A DNA stretch of 64,000 nt from Gonocerus acuteangulatus (GCA_946811695.1 OX328125.1:107987715-108051714); one strand, 5' to 3'; shown: positions 11,720-24,091, counted from the first letter of the stretch. The notes: generated by a model from the sequence alone, not told the origin. Translations and numbers: made by a program.

Positions 11720-12530
11720 TTATAATTTTGAATACATATTTGTCTTTTTTAAAAAAACAAAAAGTTTTTGTACGTCTTCTTCTTTGTCGCCAAGAATTTT
11801 TGCAAGAGAAGATTCAATTCCAATTGATTTTCTCAAGGAAGTGTAGTTTCTGCATGAGAGTAAGAAAAGTTCGACTGACCATTGCTCTCCTAAACTGCAG
11901 CTGCATGAAGGTGGATATAGATTAAGGAAGAGATGTTCATGGCTGAGGGGGCTTTGTCCGATTCTTAATCTGCACAGAACAACTTCTTCTCTCTTTGAAG
12001 AATGTTCACTTGTCTGCCATCGATTCGGAATGTCCTTTATTTTCCTAAGTCCTTTCTCGTCCATTTCAAACCACTGGACCAGAGTCTAAGGAGGTTTTCT
12101 TTTACTAGGGGTTTCCGGTCTAAAAAGGTTATTCTATCAACTACTTCATCATTGGCTGTTAATGATGATGCAAGTTTGTCGACTTTTTCATTACCTTTTA
12201 TGCCGCTGTGTGATGGAACCCATATGAATGCCACCGTTTGATTTGCCTTCTTTGCTTTATTTAAAAGATATTTGCATGAACGAATAAGATCTTCAGTGGA
12301 TTCCTTTTCTTGTAGTGTACTTAAGACACTCAATGAGTCTGATATTATGACGGCTTTTGGAATTTCATTTGTCGTTACAAAATTGATCGCCTCATAGATA
12401 GCAACTGCTTCAGCACTAAACGAGCTGCATTCCTTTCGCAGAGCAGTGACTTTTTTAGTTGATCTTGTTATAAAGGCAGATCTTACTCCATTATTATATC
12501 CCTTTTCTTCGAGGTGTTATTAGAATAGGT
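11720..12530 (-). pseudogene. Non-LTR retrotransposon RNase H and C-terminal fragment
   Basis: Minus-strand frames at 12333-12037 and 12064-11720 read as the end of a jockey/I-type LINE polyprotein. They include an RNase H-like stretch with the motif W-V-P-S-H-S-G-I-x-G-N-E (final RNase H motif) and then a terminal stretch with K-R-E-E-V-V-L-C-R-L-R-I-G, the phrase that also occurs in the larger element at 23840-23880. A frameshift near 12050 separates the pieces, and the earlier RNase H part continues in broken form to about 12500. It is 5'-truncated, without RT, and non-functional. It sits antisense to the PCBP gene, just upstream of it. Confidence 0.75.
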
Positions 12531-12607
12531 GTTGACATTTTTAGCGAAATATGAATAAAAATAAAGTTGTTTGTGTCTCTTTTTAGATTTCCAAATGTCA
12601 CTTTAAA

Positions 12608-12642
12608 TAAGAACGGGATAACGCAGTTTCTGCGAGTCGGAC
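12608..12642 (-). repeat. Isolated head of dispersed family A
   Basis: The phrase acgcagtttctgcgagtcgg is the reverse complement of the family A head at 3537. Only the head is present here. Confidence 0.5.
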
Positions 12643-13366
12643 GTTTATGTGCATAGAGGTAGGATAATTGTAATATGTTATGTGTATGTTAATGATTGGA
12701 ACACACGCCCCTTTAGATTAGTTCCGTAGGTTGCCACTAGAGTGCAGAGCTAGCGTTCCCCCACCAATATCCCTGGCCCCACTCCAGTTCCTTTTCTGAC
12801 TGTGGCCCGTTTCCCCCTGTTGTTTTCCTATCTCCCTTTTGTTAAGTTTATGTTGAAAGTTTAAGGTAATGTGTTTACTAATTGTTAAATAATCCGATTC
12901 AAAGTATAGTGAGTTTTTTTTGCTGAAGTGATGCAGTTTATCAGAGCATTGGCGTGCCGATTGTGAAGGTGGCGTCTAGTTGTTTGTGGAGGCTTACTTG
13001 TGTTTATTATCGCCCATAAGAAGGCGGTGTTAGATTGTTGTGCTGTTCAGCTGGATATTAATGGAGCCTGTAGTGATTTTGAGGTGTACCTACTAGTCTA
13101 CAAGTTGCACGTTTTACTACGATAGCCGCCATTACACACTTCTCAATCAATGTCTAAAAGCCCCCAAGCTATGAAATGTAGCCGCATTATGATTGGACAT
13201 TGTAATATCCGAGTTTTTTTATTCGAATAAAAACTCAGAGTATATGTGCTTTGTACCTAGTGTGCATACAATTAAAGCCATTCATCTAAAGACTTTTTTT
13301 TTTAACTTTTGAAACATTTGTTTTGCTGTGAATTGTATGTTGAGAAGATTTGTTCGCTTGTTTCAG
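12643..13366. other. Upstream region of the PCBP gene
   Basis: No coding region recognised. Any upstream 5' UTR exons and the promoter of the PCBP gene could lie here or outside the window; I cannot point to a TATA box or initiator with confidence. Composition is mixed AT with a GC-richer patch around 12940-13080. Confidence 0.35.
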
Positions 13367-13430
13367 TGTGAACTGACTTACTCGCCCACCAGTCCCCCGC
13401 AACCCAAGGTCCGACTTGAAACCTACAAGA

Positions 13431-13499
13431 ATGGAAACTAAATTCGCTAATGATGACCCCTCTGTCACACTCACTATTCGACTCATCATGCAAGGGAAA
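13431..13499 (+). CDS. mub: PCBP/mub coding exon 1 (start codon, KH1 beginning)
   Basis: The exon encodes residues 1-23, METKFANDDPSVTLTIRLIM and three more, which is the first beta strand of KH1 in PCBP proteins (L-T-I-R-L-I-M-x-G-K). The start is the ATG at 13431. An in-frame TGA at 13374-13376 lies in the same predicted exon, which begins after the acceptor at 13366, so no longer N-terminus is possible from this exon. The donor gtaagt follows at 13500 in phase 0. The residues after the last codon continue correctly into exon 2. Confidence 0.9.
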
Positions 13500-13831
13500 G
13501 TAAGTATATATTTCTTCTCATTTACTCGTATACTTTAATATTATATTGTTAGTTTGATTATTTATATTTTGTTCGTCCCCAATCGGACTGCTTCTCTCTA
13601 GATGCAGATCCCTGCCCTCTAAAAAGTTAAAGGATAAATTGAACTGTGCCTATTTAATTGACTGCCACATTTATTAATTGCGGAGGTGTATTACTAAATT
13701 GATCTCAACTTCAAGAATTTACTTTGTTTATGTTAAATAAAAGTTTTTATTGTCATGAATATGAGGATAGCCAATTTTGTCAATTATTCATTTTTTTGTG
13801 CGCGCCCGAATTTTTGTATAGTACAATTGAG

Positions 13832-14100
13832 GGAGTCGGGACAAAATAGTGCCACGTAACATTTTAACAAAACTTAACTGTAGCCGCTATATGTTGGATA
13901 TTGTGTGGGACTATCAGTCTTTGATGTTACTAAAATCAGTCTATGATAATGCTACTAAAATATGAGTGCAAGATCTGTATGCTACTTAATCTTGTTGCCC
14001 CTAACTATTTCAACTGATAGTCCCACATAATATCAAACATTTAGCAGCTATAGTCAAGTTTTGATAAAAATGTTGCTTGGCACTATTTTGTCCCTACTCC
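13832..14100. mobile_element. MITE with about 85-bp terminal inverted repeats (intron 1)
   Basis: The ends ggagtcgggacaaaatagtg and its counterpart (rc of cactattttgtccctactcc) begin inverted repeats that run about 85 bp inwards with some mismatches, to gtgggactatcagt near 13920 and actgatagtcccac near 14020. The centre has no coding potential. No obvious target duplication. It is a foldback-type MITE of undetermined superfamily. Confidence 0.75.
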
Positions 14101-14399
14101 TTAAAAAAAAAAAAAAAAATGTTATATCAAGAAGTTTATAATATAATTTTGTTTGTTATAAGAAAATTGTAAATAAAGATTAAAGACTACAGCTTTTGTC
14201 TCCAGCAGTTGTTTTATTAGTATATAATTTGTAGTATTATATATTTAATACAACCCTATAAGACCTAACACTACAGATTGAAGCTGTATTAATAACTAAA
14301 ATAGGCTAAAAAAAAAAATGCTCTAGACAAAAGCTAAATTGATAACAAATATACTTGAGAGTAAAGAAAGCTTATTGAGAATAGATTGAATTAGTACCA

Positions 14400-14935
14400 A
14401 CCCAGAATACTGTGTTCACGGTCCAGCTTCGTTATCAATTTGTGAATGTTTACATTCAGAAGGAACAGATACAAGAGCTGCTATATCCATACACTCTGGG
14501 TCCAGTGTCCAGCTTTATTATCAACTCGTGAATGATTACATTCAGAAGGAACGGATACAAGAGCTGCTATATCCATGCACTCGGGGTCCAGTGTCCAGCT
14601 TTATTATCAACACGTGAATGTTTACATTCAGGAGGAACGGATACCAGAGCTGCTATATCCATGCACTCTGGGTCTAGTGTCCAGCTTTATTATCAACACG
14701 TGAATGGTTACATTCAGAAGGAACGGATACAAGAGCTGCTATATCCATGCACTCTGGGTCCAGTGTCCAGCTTTATTATCAACACGTGAATGGTTACATT
14801 CAGAAGAGATGGCTAGACGAATACAAGAGCTGATATTTCCACGCACTCTGGGTCCAGTGTCCATCTTTATTATTAACTCGTGAGTGTTTACATTCAGAAG
14901 AGATGGCTAGACAGATACAAGAGCTGCTAAATCTG
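14400..14935. repeat. 86-bp minisatellite (intron 1)
   Basis: The phrase ttacattcagaagga recurs at about 14450, 14537, 14623, 14709, 14795 and 14888, giving six to seven copies of a unit of about 86 bp containing agagctgctatatccatgca and gtgtccagctttattatcaa. The last units carry an 8-9 bp insertion (gatggctagac). Copies differ by a few percent. Confidence 0.9.
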
Positions 14936-15049
14936 TTCTACAATGTATTTGATGAAAATAGATTATTGCATTGGATTTGTTGATAATTTCTTATAGATTT
15001 TCAGCATAAAATTCCCCTTTATCTAATATTTAAAATTCTTGTGTCACAT

Positions 15050-15955
15050 TTTTAGTGTTTATATTCCTCCGAAACGGCTTAACCGATTTTGATGAAATTT
15101 AATGTGTATATTCAGTAGGCCTGAGAATAGGTTTATAACTAATTTTTATACCCCTAAGTGATAAGGATGGCCCACCCTTAAAAATATGTTCTCACTTTTT
15201 GGGCAGAATATTTTATTTTTATTTTTTTATGATTTGGCATTAAAAAATACATACAACCCTAAATTTTCAACCTTTTAACACTAATCCCCATTTTATAATA
15301 ACGATATTAGTACTTTAATCATAATAAAAAATGTTAATAAAATGTAGTTTTATGCAACATATGATCTTTTCACAAAGACAAATATGGCTCCAGATTCTAA
15401 CCTCCAAATGTTATTGTTCGAAGCAACGGGAATAGTTAAACATAATGCAGCAAAAGGTCAACAATTTAATTCAACATTGAAAATCCAAGGCTATGTTTAT
15501 CACAAAGTTGGATCATTCAAACAAACCGCATCGATTTTTACAAATTTACTATATGGGAGGTGAGCACTCCGAAAGCACAGTCGCCAATCGCGTGGCTGCG
15601 CGTTGGGGCTACAAATTACAAAGTGACAATGACGCTATTAACATCAATCCTGATAAAGAACCATCTGGAGAGTACATTAAATGCACCTGTTGTTGACGAT
15701 GTTGCTGGAATCATGGTTGGCTACCCATAAAATCCTGATTCAAAGAACAAATAATAATCTAGAAACCATTGCTGATAGACGCCATTCACACGGCGCAATC
15801 CAATGTCCGCTAATGTTCTGGAAGGGAAAAGATGGATAATGCTTAAATATTAAACAACGAGATCCCATAACAGGTAAGGACTCTGTATTTCACAACCAAA
15901 ATATGCACTAGAAATAATATATATGGCAAAACAACGTTTGCCGGGTCAGCTAGTT
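15050..15955 (+). mobile_element. Broken Helentron/Helitron with Rep-like remnant (intron 1)
   Basis: The left end (tcctccgaaacggcttaacc, then gattttgatgaaattt at about 15092) and the right end (acaacgtttgccgggtcagc at about 15930, followed by tagt) are the characteristic termini of Helitron2/Helentron elements. Inside, broken frames around 15470-15550 read L-K-I-Q-G-Y-V-Y-H-K-V-G-S and F-L-Q-I-Y-Y-M-G-G-E, matching the replication-initiator region of Helitron RepHel proteins. The frames are shifted and the helicase part is gone, so it is a dead, deleted copy. It inserts without target duplication by family rule. Confidence 0.75.
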
Positions 15956-16343
15956 ATCTATAAGTTGAAGATAAGGAATTCAGGCATTTTAACAATAAAA
16001 GTTGTAATTGTGCTTAAGCTTTGTGGTTGCTGGCAGAAAAAGTCCACCTTTTGCTCACGACTGCTTATTTTAAAAAACTATTCTGAGAGCTAGAAATGGT
16101 TTTACTATTGAAGTTAAAATTAGTGGTTGAGTTTTTCCCCACTTTCTACAATAGATAAATTTGTGATAATTCCCAGGTAGGTACTGTTTGGATGAGCGAT
16201 GTTCCTCGTGTTAATCTCCTTCATTCCCATAGTCATAGTCTAAAATAGCTTCTGCTTTATATTCATTTCCAAATGTAATAATGACTAGATACAAAATACA
16301 ATCGTACAACACCAAATATCTTAATGTTGTTTACTTTTTACAG

Positions 16344-16400
16344 GAAGTGGGTAGCATCATTGGAAAAAAAGGAGAAATTGTAAAACGATTCAGGGAAGAG
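16344..16400 (+). CDS. mub: PCBP/mub exon 2 (KH1 GKKG loop)
   Basis: A 57-nt exon encoding EVGSIIGKKGEIVKRFREE (residues 24-42). It carries the nucleic-acid-contacting G-K-K-G loop of KH1 flanked by the first two helices. It is bounded by a tttttacag acceptor and a gtgagt donor, both phase 0. This is a short exon well conserved in wording across animal PCBPs, which makes the gene identification very secure. Confidence 0.95.
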
Positions 16401-16499
16401 GTGAGTATATATTACCTTTGAATTAATTATAACTGATACTACATTATGATGTAAGTTTACTCATGGTGTTTAGGAGATAGGAGGAATTCCTGAGTGTTT

Positions 16500-17525
16500 G
16501 ACCTATCTCCTCCGTTAGAAATGTAAGGCTCCAAACAAAACTATTTCTCTACTTATTCCAATATCAAGTTCAGCTAGGGTTTAATTTCATATCTTCCTAC
16601 ATAATTGGAGGAATTAGGATTTAATTTGATTTCTTACTAGATAATAGGTCGAGTTAGGGTTTATTGAAATATCATCCTAGATATTTCATTGATTTAGGAT
16701 CTGATCTATTCTGATATCTTCCTACATAATTGGTTGTGTTAGGGTTCATTTTGATATCTTCCTAGATAATTGAATTAGGGTTTAATTTTATTTCTCCCTA
16801 GTTAATAGGTTGAGTTAGGGTTTATTGAAATATCATCCTAGATATTTCATTAATTTAGGATCTGATCTATTCTGATATCTTCCTAGATATTTGGTGGAAT
16901 TAGGATTTAATTTGATTTCTCCCTAGATAATAGGTCGAGTTAGGGTTTATTGAAATATCATCCTAGATATTTCATTGATTTAGGATCTGATCTATTCTGA
17001 TATCTTCCTAGATATTTGGTGGAATTAGGATTTAATTAGATTTCTCCCTAGATAATAGGTTGAGTTAGGGTTTATTGAAATATCATCCTAGATATTTCAT
17101 TAATTTAGGATCTGATCTATTCTGATATCTTCCTAGATATTTGGTGGAATTAGGATTTAATTTGATTTCTCCCTAGATAATAGGTCGAGTTAGGGTTTAT
17201 TGAAATATCATCCTAGATATTTCATTGATTTAGGATCTGATCTATTCTGATATCTTCCTAGGTAATTGAATTAGGGTTTAATTTGATGTCGCCCTAGTTA
17301 ATGGGTTGAGTTAGGGTTTATTGAAATATCATCCTAGATAATTCATTGAGTTAGGATCTGATCTATTCTGATATCTTCCTAGATAATTGGTTGTGTTAGG
17401 GCTCATTTTGATATCTTCCTAGATAATTGGTGGAATTAGGACTTAATTTAATTTCTTCCTAGATAATAGGTTGAGTTAGGGTTTATTGTAATATCCTAGA
17501 TAATTCATTGTGTTAGGATCTATCC
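16500..17525. repeat. 40-bp satellite in about 125-bp higher-order units (intron 2)
   Basis: The phrase gagttagggtttattgaaat recurs at about 16651, 16812, 16937, 17062, 17187, 17307 and 17472. The spacing is close to 125 bp in the middle of the array and about 160 bp at its two ends. Each 125-bp unit consists of three related pieces of about 40 bp (each with ctagata-attg followed by ttaggg or ttaggat), and the 160-bp spacings hold one extra 40-bp piece. It occupies most of intron 2 without touching the splice sites. Confidence 0.9.
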
Positions 17526-17862
17526 CCCCCAAAAAACTAACGTTGAAAACAGAGGCCCAGGCCCCTCCCAAAAACAGTTTGCCTATGAAAGTTATGATAT
17601 CATAGTATTGGCCAAGTTTTAGGCCCTTAATAACTCTCACTAGGTCAGTTTTCGTTAAATGGTTAGGCCGTTGGGCACTATAATGATCGGATTTATTATG
17701 AAATTTCTGACATCTATGGTTGTATGAACTCTATGTAAGTTAAAATGGTTACCATTTAACAAAAACTGTCCAAGTTAGAAATTCACAAATAATTGATTTA
17801 TTGATGACCTTATATATTGTTGTTTTATTCTTTTTGTTTTAACTTCCCTCTATGATTTTCAG

Positions 17863-17979
17863 TCAGGTGCCAAAATAAACATATCAGATGGATCTTGCCC
17901 TGAACGGATTGTCACTGTTACTGGACCAACACAGTCTATCTACAAAGCATTTACTCTCATCTGCAAGAAATTTGAAGAG
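17863..17979 (+). CDS. mub: PCBP/mub exon 3 (end of KH1)
   Basis: A 117-nt exon encoding residues 43-81, beginning SGAKINISDGSCPERIVTV and ending CKKFEE. It supplies beta strands 2-3 and the last helix of KH1. The acceptor is gattttcag and the donor is gtttgt, a weak but acceptable GT site; both junctions are phase 0. Confidence 0.95.
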
Positions 17980-18198
17980 GTTTGTATTGTCTATTTATAT
18001 CAAAAGCCTACTTGCTCAAAGTGATAATAACTCCGCTGTATTTCTGTTAGTTATTAGGTAGAAGAGTGAGGGGGATGGGATATAACAGGGATGGGAGGAT
18101 TGTTGAGAGAGAATCTCTATGTAGATCTCAACAAAGCTGCACCAACAATGTGGGGAAATCAATTAACCTAGAGTCAATTTTAGTATATAGCCAGTTCA

Positions 18199-18596
18199 GT
18201 TAGATGGAATAGTTCAAATCCCGCATGCGAGAAATTTGAGGGAAGTATTCCCAACAGTTCCGCCATTTGCATTTCAATGAACAACACGCTCCGTGGAACT
18301 AAATAAAAACTGATGCTGTCTCGTTTAGGACTAGGAAAGGCTTTGAGAGGTCAGGCAAAGGAGATAGTGTTTAATGATTATTAATATTTAGCCAAAGCTA
18401 AGGATAAAAACAATTTAAACTAAAGCCTGTTCTAATAGATGGGGGCCTATATTCCCGAGAAATAGTGAGAAGAACTCCCTTTTATAGCCTTATCAGTTTT
18501 CAACCGTTACCCCAGTTGTCTCGCTTGTGGAATCGGAAACGTTATAGTGATTCACGTTAAGTGTTTGATCATTAAAAGGCTTTGCAAATGGTGGAA
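18199..18596 (+). repeat. Foldback family C, copy 1 (single arm, intron 3)
   Basis: Contains the blocks gttagatggaatagttcaaa, ctttgagaggtcaggcaa, atttagccaaagctaagg and aaacgttatag in this order, also found at 50303-50856 and 54190-55140. Here mainly one orientation is present. It ends in a segment (taagtgtttgatcatta) also found after copy 2. No coding capacity. The family name is mine. Confidence 0.65.
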
Positions 18597-20194
18597 GAGA
18601 AGGTAGAGGGCAGGGAGGAGAAATTCCCGCCAACACGTTCGCACATGGGCAATTGAACTCCTGGGTTTATCTGGACAGACTATAGTTTGTGACGAACATC
18701 CTCTCTTTCTACAACAATTTACTTAACTACTGTCTACGTACAGTTTCGAGTGACCCCCCCCCCCCCTCGATCTGTTACAACAGTTGACAACAGAGTCATC
18801 ATTAGTAAAGTTTGTGATGACCCATCATCCCTCGTTTCATACTTCTTTAACATTTTCGCAAATGTTTCATACCTATTTACCTTGAGTACGTTTAACAAGT
18901 GTCCAAAACACACCAGGCGTGTTCGCCATGGAATTCTCCAGGAACTCCCTAGCAGTTCCAAGGCTTTTTTCCCATGGGAATTTCCCCGAAAAACAGTGTT
19001 TTGAAGGACAGATCATGCTGGGAATGCCTTGTGCTACATTGGCATTAGGATTCGAGAAATGCAGGGTCCTTCAAGGCCCTATGGGGTTGTGTTTATTTAT
19101 TTTTAATATAAATTAGCTTCTAATTGTGTTTAATTATGGAAATACTTTCTATGCTAAGAACAATATATTAAATGCAAGCTATCTCGGAGGTGAAGTAAGC
19201 TTGAATCTGTTCCTATATTTTCCTCAAAATGAGCAATTTATTCAACACGCTTCCTCTCATTGTGTGACTAATTTGTAATTAATAACTATTTATTTTCATA
19301 GCTTATTTTATTTGTTTTTAAAAATATTGAATGTAGCCATTGGATTTACATCGAAAGATTCAATTAACCCTTGGCTTAACAGAATCTTAACCCTACTCTA
19401 AATAATTGTTTCATAATTTTCATTTGTAAGACTTAACTATTGCTAACGGAAGCCTTGTATAGACTCATTGTGAGAAATCTTTCTTACCCTCTATTCCACA
19501 CTCATGGTTCTGAGGGTGCAAAATAGATAGGCTGTGGCTACAACTCAACAGCATGCAATCATTTTATTCAAATCAAAGTTTTTATATTTTTAAATGTGTC
19601 TTAATCTTGATTTATTTGCTCATACTTTCCTACAAATATATTCTATATAATATTTCCCCCCTTTAAATGTTTCATTGAGCCAAGCAGTAAATTCTCTGTT
19701 CGAATGTAGCTGTGTGTTTCGTGTTTCAATTTTTATAGATTGTAATAATAATAAAAAAAGTTCAAAATTCTACTGTCTTCAACCCTTCAAACGCTCTGAG
19801 CACATAGATGTTCGTGTGAAAAGCAGTGCCCCCAGCACTCTTGACGCACATTTGCAGTCTGGGTTCTACATTTGCGACGATCAGTTTGACTCATAGTCTT
19901 TCGTATTCCTTCTCTCCAAAAACGGTCGATGGTCGAACGTGCATACAAAGAGAGAGAAAAAATATTTTTAAATAAGTTTAAGACAGGAAAACCATATAGA
20001 AGGAACGATGAGGGCCGCCAGGACCGGGAGCTCTACGATCCTATCTCACAGATACGGGTGAGCCGACCTGGGCCATCCTTCACATCTTTGGACATGCTTG
20101 TCCCGCACGACAGTTAGTGGTTAAAATATAAGTTTAAAGATACCCTTTTAGATAAATCCATCAACATGTTGACTTTCAAAATTGCTCAGAATAA

Positions 20195-20400
20195 ACACTT
20201 ATTTTCTTTTATACAGAAATCAAGTGTCTTCTCAGAAGTTGTTTATTAATACAAATTAATAAACAAAAAATGACACCCCACAACGAAAAAATGTTTTGAA
20301 TATATTCTAGTTGAGTTCGTCCTTTTGGAAAAAATATTCTAACACATTTTCCTAAAAACTACCTTTTTGGTTGAGTTCGCCCTTCATCACTGCAACACCT
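20195..20400. repeat. Short dispersed repeat D, copy 1
   Basis: The phrases gtttattaatacaaattaat and ggttgagttcgcccttcatc, with atgttttgaatatattct between, recur in altered order near 55790-55950. At the second site they are bounded by aagggcgaattc and gagttcgccctt, which look like short inverted ends. Probably a small MITE. Confidence 0.45.
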
Positions 20401-20642
20401 TAATTGTTCTTAATCACTGACCCAATTGGTTTGCTTCTGAAGAAGCCGTCAGCAAGTGTGGTGGTTGTGACCTCAAGGTTCTGTGCTCATTCTTCTCTTT
20501 TTCAAAAATATTATAAGAAATCTCTCCAAAGGCCCACAGTGGTGATGAAACAACTTAAAAATGACCGAGGACTGCAAGGGGATAAAGAAAAGGCGAGAAA
20601 GAAATTTGCTGAATGGTTTCTCAGAAATAAATTCCTTTTTAA

Positions 20643-20828
20643 AACGTTCGGGCCCAGCGTCGTCACGTATTCGGCACTTAACTAAATTGTAATTAATCCA
20701 CTAAAAGTACATAATTTCAAAAGTTTCTTTTACTACTCTTTAGTTTCAAAAGTTTACCGAAGCAACTACACAAAAGGAAGACTTGGGCCCGATGGAAATT
20801 TCTTTCGAACCCTTCGATCCTGAAAGTA
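20643..20828. mobile_element. piggyBac-like MITE, short form (intron 3)
   Basis: About 186 bp flanked by TTAA at 20639-20642 and 20829-20832. It starts aacgttcgggcccagcgtcg and ends with a phrase whose complement begins actttcaggatcg, matching the ends of the larger copy at 54376-54756. It shares the internal blocks actaaattgtaattaatcca and gacttgggcccgatggaaat. TTAA target duplication is the hallmark of piggyBac transposition. No transposase inside. Confidence 0.7.
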
Positions 20829-21241
20829 TTAATAAGAAAAAAACGGGGTGGATTGTATGGATCTATTTTTTCCTTGCCTTAATATTATTATGCATCCTAA
20901 GACAAATTAAATGTTAAATGCAAAAGTTTGATTTCAAGTAAACGTTCAGATTATGTAATACCATGTCAAATTTGTTTTTAGTTACATGGTACAAACAAAA
21001 TATTTTTCAGTTTACACGCAACACTCAGCATTTTTTTTTTTTTCTATTGACAACATTGAAATTATTGTTTGGCTTCTTCTTCGCTCTCATTACTTTTCCT
21101 TTCTTTTTTTTTTTTCTTTTTTTCCGCACTTTCCTCTCCATGAACCACCATGTTCACGTCCACTTCTACAACTACTCTTCCTACTTCTACCACTACTACT
21201 GTCGTACACCGCTGCTCATGGCTTCTACGCTAAAACTCTAG

Positions 21242-21535
<294 letters not shown>

Positions 21536-21996
21536 TAATTTTGATTTTATTTGTGATTTGAAATAATAAACTTTCTGCCCTTTCAATGGCTGTTCACTCC
21601 AGCCCTAAATAATGTAATACAGTAGAACTTGGAATTTAAACGAAATGTAGACTATAAGACTAGTACATATTATCAATTATCTTTTAAATAATAGGTTTTT
21701 ACAGTTAATTTATAAATATAAAATAAAAGTTTTTATTAAATGCCTTAACACTTTCACTGCGGTTGTCATTATTTGGGAATACCTCAGTATCGAGTGCATT
21801 TTTTGTTCAATTTTTTATGTAGACTTTTTTTTTTCATAAAAAATCTTCCAGTTAGCTTATTTGAAAACAGAAAACACTGTTGGAAAGCCCCACCAATACT
21901 GAAGGCCATTGTCTTTACCTGGAGCTGTAAAAGTGAATCCCCTCCATTTACAAGGCTTTTGAATCTAAAGGGAAAAGTAATGGCAAGCTATACGAA

Positions 21997-22650
21997 CGAA
22001 TGATTAACAAACGGCTCTTATGGTTCCTTGAAAAAAATAAGCTCCTTTCAGAATATCAATGTGGCTTCAGATCGAATCATTCGACAATGGACCATATTGT
22101 TCAATTAGAAAATGAAATTTTAAATGCATTTATAAACAAGGAATCTATTATAGCCGTTTCATTCGACATTGAAAGAGCATACGATACAGTATGGCGCCGG
22201 ACTATTGTGTCAAAACTGTACGAATGGAATATCCAGGGAAATGTTTTTAAATTCATAGATCATTTCCTTACGAATAGGACATTCAGAGTTAAAGTAGTGG
22301 GGCAGCTATCAAACACATTTATCCAGGAGAATGGAGTACCACAGGGTTGCGTTCTGAGCACAACACTATTCAAGATAGAAATAGACACCATCCGCGAGTT
22401 TATCACGCCAGAAGTAAGGTATAGTCTGTATGTTGATGATTTGCTTATTTATAGCAAGGGAAATGACCTGAAAGGAATGAAAGACAAAATCCAAGAGGTA
22501 ATAAGCAACCTGGAAAAATGGAGTGCACAAAATATTCTTAAATTCTCGACTGAAAAAACACAAAGTATAGTTTTCACTAAAAAAAGATCAATCCCAAACC
22601 TAGAACTGTTGCTCCATTCCAAAAGGAGATACCTACATCCAACACAATAA
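21997..22650 (+). pseudogene. Jockey-like LINE reverse transcriptase fragment
   Basis: A 216-codon open stretch covering most of the RT palm. It has S-E-Y-Q-C-G-F-R-S-N-H-S-T, then F-D-I-E-R-A-Y-D-T-V-W with the first catalytic Asp, then V-P-Q-G-C-V-L-S-T-T-L-F, and the catalytic Y-V-D-D-L box near 22430. All RT catalytic residues visible are intact, but the upstream RT start and endonuclease are missing and a frameshift ends the frame at 22650. It would have copied LINE RNA into the genome by target-primed reverse transcription. Confidence 0.85.
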
Positions 22651-23210
22651 AATTCTTGGGGATGTATTTCGATTCAAGGCTTACATGGGCACCCCACTTG
22701 AAAAGAGTCCTTGATAAATGTAAAAAGTCTTTACATTTCTTGAGGATCCTTAGTTATACCCAGTGGGGAGCTGACAGAAGTTTAATGCTAACCTTCTACC
22801 GAGCGTACACCAGGTCCATACTGGATCACGGAAGTATAGTGTATTCATCTGCCAGACCCAGTACCTTGAAGATGCTAGATCCCGTGCATAACACTGGGCT
22901 CCGTCTTGCCACCGGAGCTTTTAGGTCAAGTCCAGCAATCAGTTTATATGCTGAATCGGGACAACATCCATTGGAGTATAGACGTATATTAAATTGTATA
23001 CAACTTTCATTAAAAGCAACATTTTTAAACTGCCCTTGCACACCAAACACCACCGACGAAACAATACTAAGAAAATATCAGCATCACCCAAAAAGACAAA
23101 GACCATTACACTTTCGATCCATGGACTACACGACCAGTACAATAATATCAACAACGCCAGTTCTCATGAGCCCTACAAGTTCATATATCCCGTGGAAATT
23201 TGAAAATTAA
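22640..23210 (+). pseudogene. LINE post-RT (thumb and linker) region
   Basis: In the next frame: K-F-L-G-M-Y-F-D-S-R-L-T-W-A-P-H-L, then L-R-I-L-S-Y-T-Q-W-G-A-D-R and a Y-R-A-Y-T-R-S-I-L-D-H-G-S-I-V-Y-S-S-A phrase. These are the standard thumb/linker motifs between RT and RNase H in jockey and I group LINEs. A one-base shift near 22650 puts it out of frame with the RT part, and a second break follows at about 23210. Confidence 0.85.
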
Positions 23211-23289
23211 TCTATCATTGTCAAAATTCAAAAAGAATGACCCAACTTCTAGGCACTTTTACAATTCATATTTTCAATCCTTTTGTATA

Positions 23290-24091
23290 GAAAATAGTAA
23301 CTCTTTTTGTTTATACTGACGTGTCGAAAACTTCACATGGGACTGGCGTAACTGCTATTATTGGCGAACACTTCTTTTCCCGGAAAGTTCCAGATGGCAC
23401 AAGCACTTATACAGCTGAACTAGAAGCCATAAAACTGGGACTGAACAACCTACCAGACACAGAACATAATAACATTGTCATATGCACGAACTCACTCAGT
23501 TCTTTACAATCCCTACATGACTGCTTCAGTACACACTACATAGTATGTGACATTTTTGAAGCTATATATCACACCAATAAACACTTCACAATGTACTGGT
23601 TACCCGGCCACGAAGACATCAGACAAAGTACTGCCGTAGACGAACAGACTAAACTAGCCACTCGACGACCAGCACCAGACGTACATTACATGACATACCA
23701 AGATCTTCAAGCCTCATCTAAGAGATATGTAACAGATAAATGGCAAGAATCCTGGTATAACACGACTGACAACAAGCTTCGAGAAATCAAGCACACTGTA
23801 CACGAATGGTCATCGAGCAAAATATCAAATAGACGAGAAGAAGTGGTTTTATGCCGTCTAAGGATTGGCCATTCACGACTGACACACTCCTACATTATGA
23901 CAAGACAGGACAGACTGACATGTACGTACTGCAACACTCACCTATCAATAAAACACATACTGACAGAGTGTAGACTCAGGACAAAATTGAAATTACCCAA
24001 CTTTTTGACCGACTTACTAAACAATGGTTGCCAGTACATTGATGACCTTATGAAATACCTAAAACATGCAAATTTTTACAACAATATTTAA
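23290..24091 (+). pseudogene. LINE RNase H domain and C-terminal zinc-binding region
   Basis: The frame includes the RNase H entry Y-T-D-x-S-K-T (with Val where Gly is usual), a T-A-E-L-E-A-I motif carrying the second acidic residue, and W-L-P-G-H-E-D-I near the last motif. It then has a conserved K-R-x-E-E-V-V-L-C-R-L-R-I-G-H phrase and a C-x2-C-x8-H-x4-C zinc-binding arrangement (C-T-Y-C ... H-I-L-T-E-C). It ends HANFYNNI and stop at 24091. The D-G-S to D-V-S change and an altered third motif suggest decay. Confidence 0.85.

Noticed and set aside
16500..17525. Telomere-like ttaggg repeats
   Set aside because: ttaggg occurs only once per 40-bp unit, inside a longer satellite unit. It is not a telomeric array.
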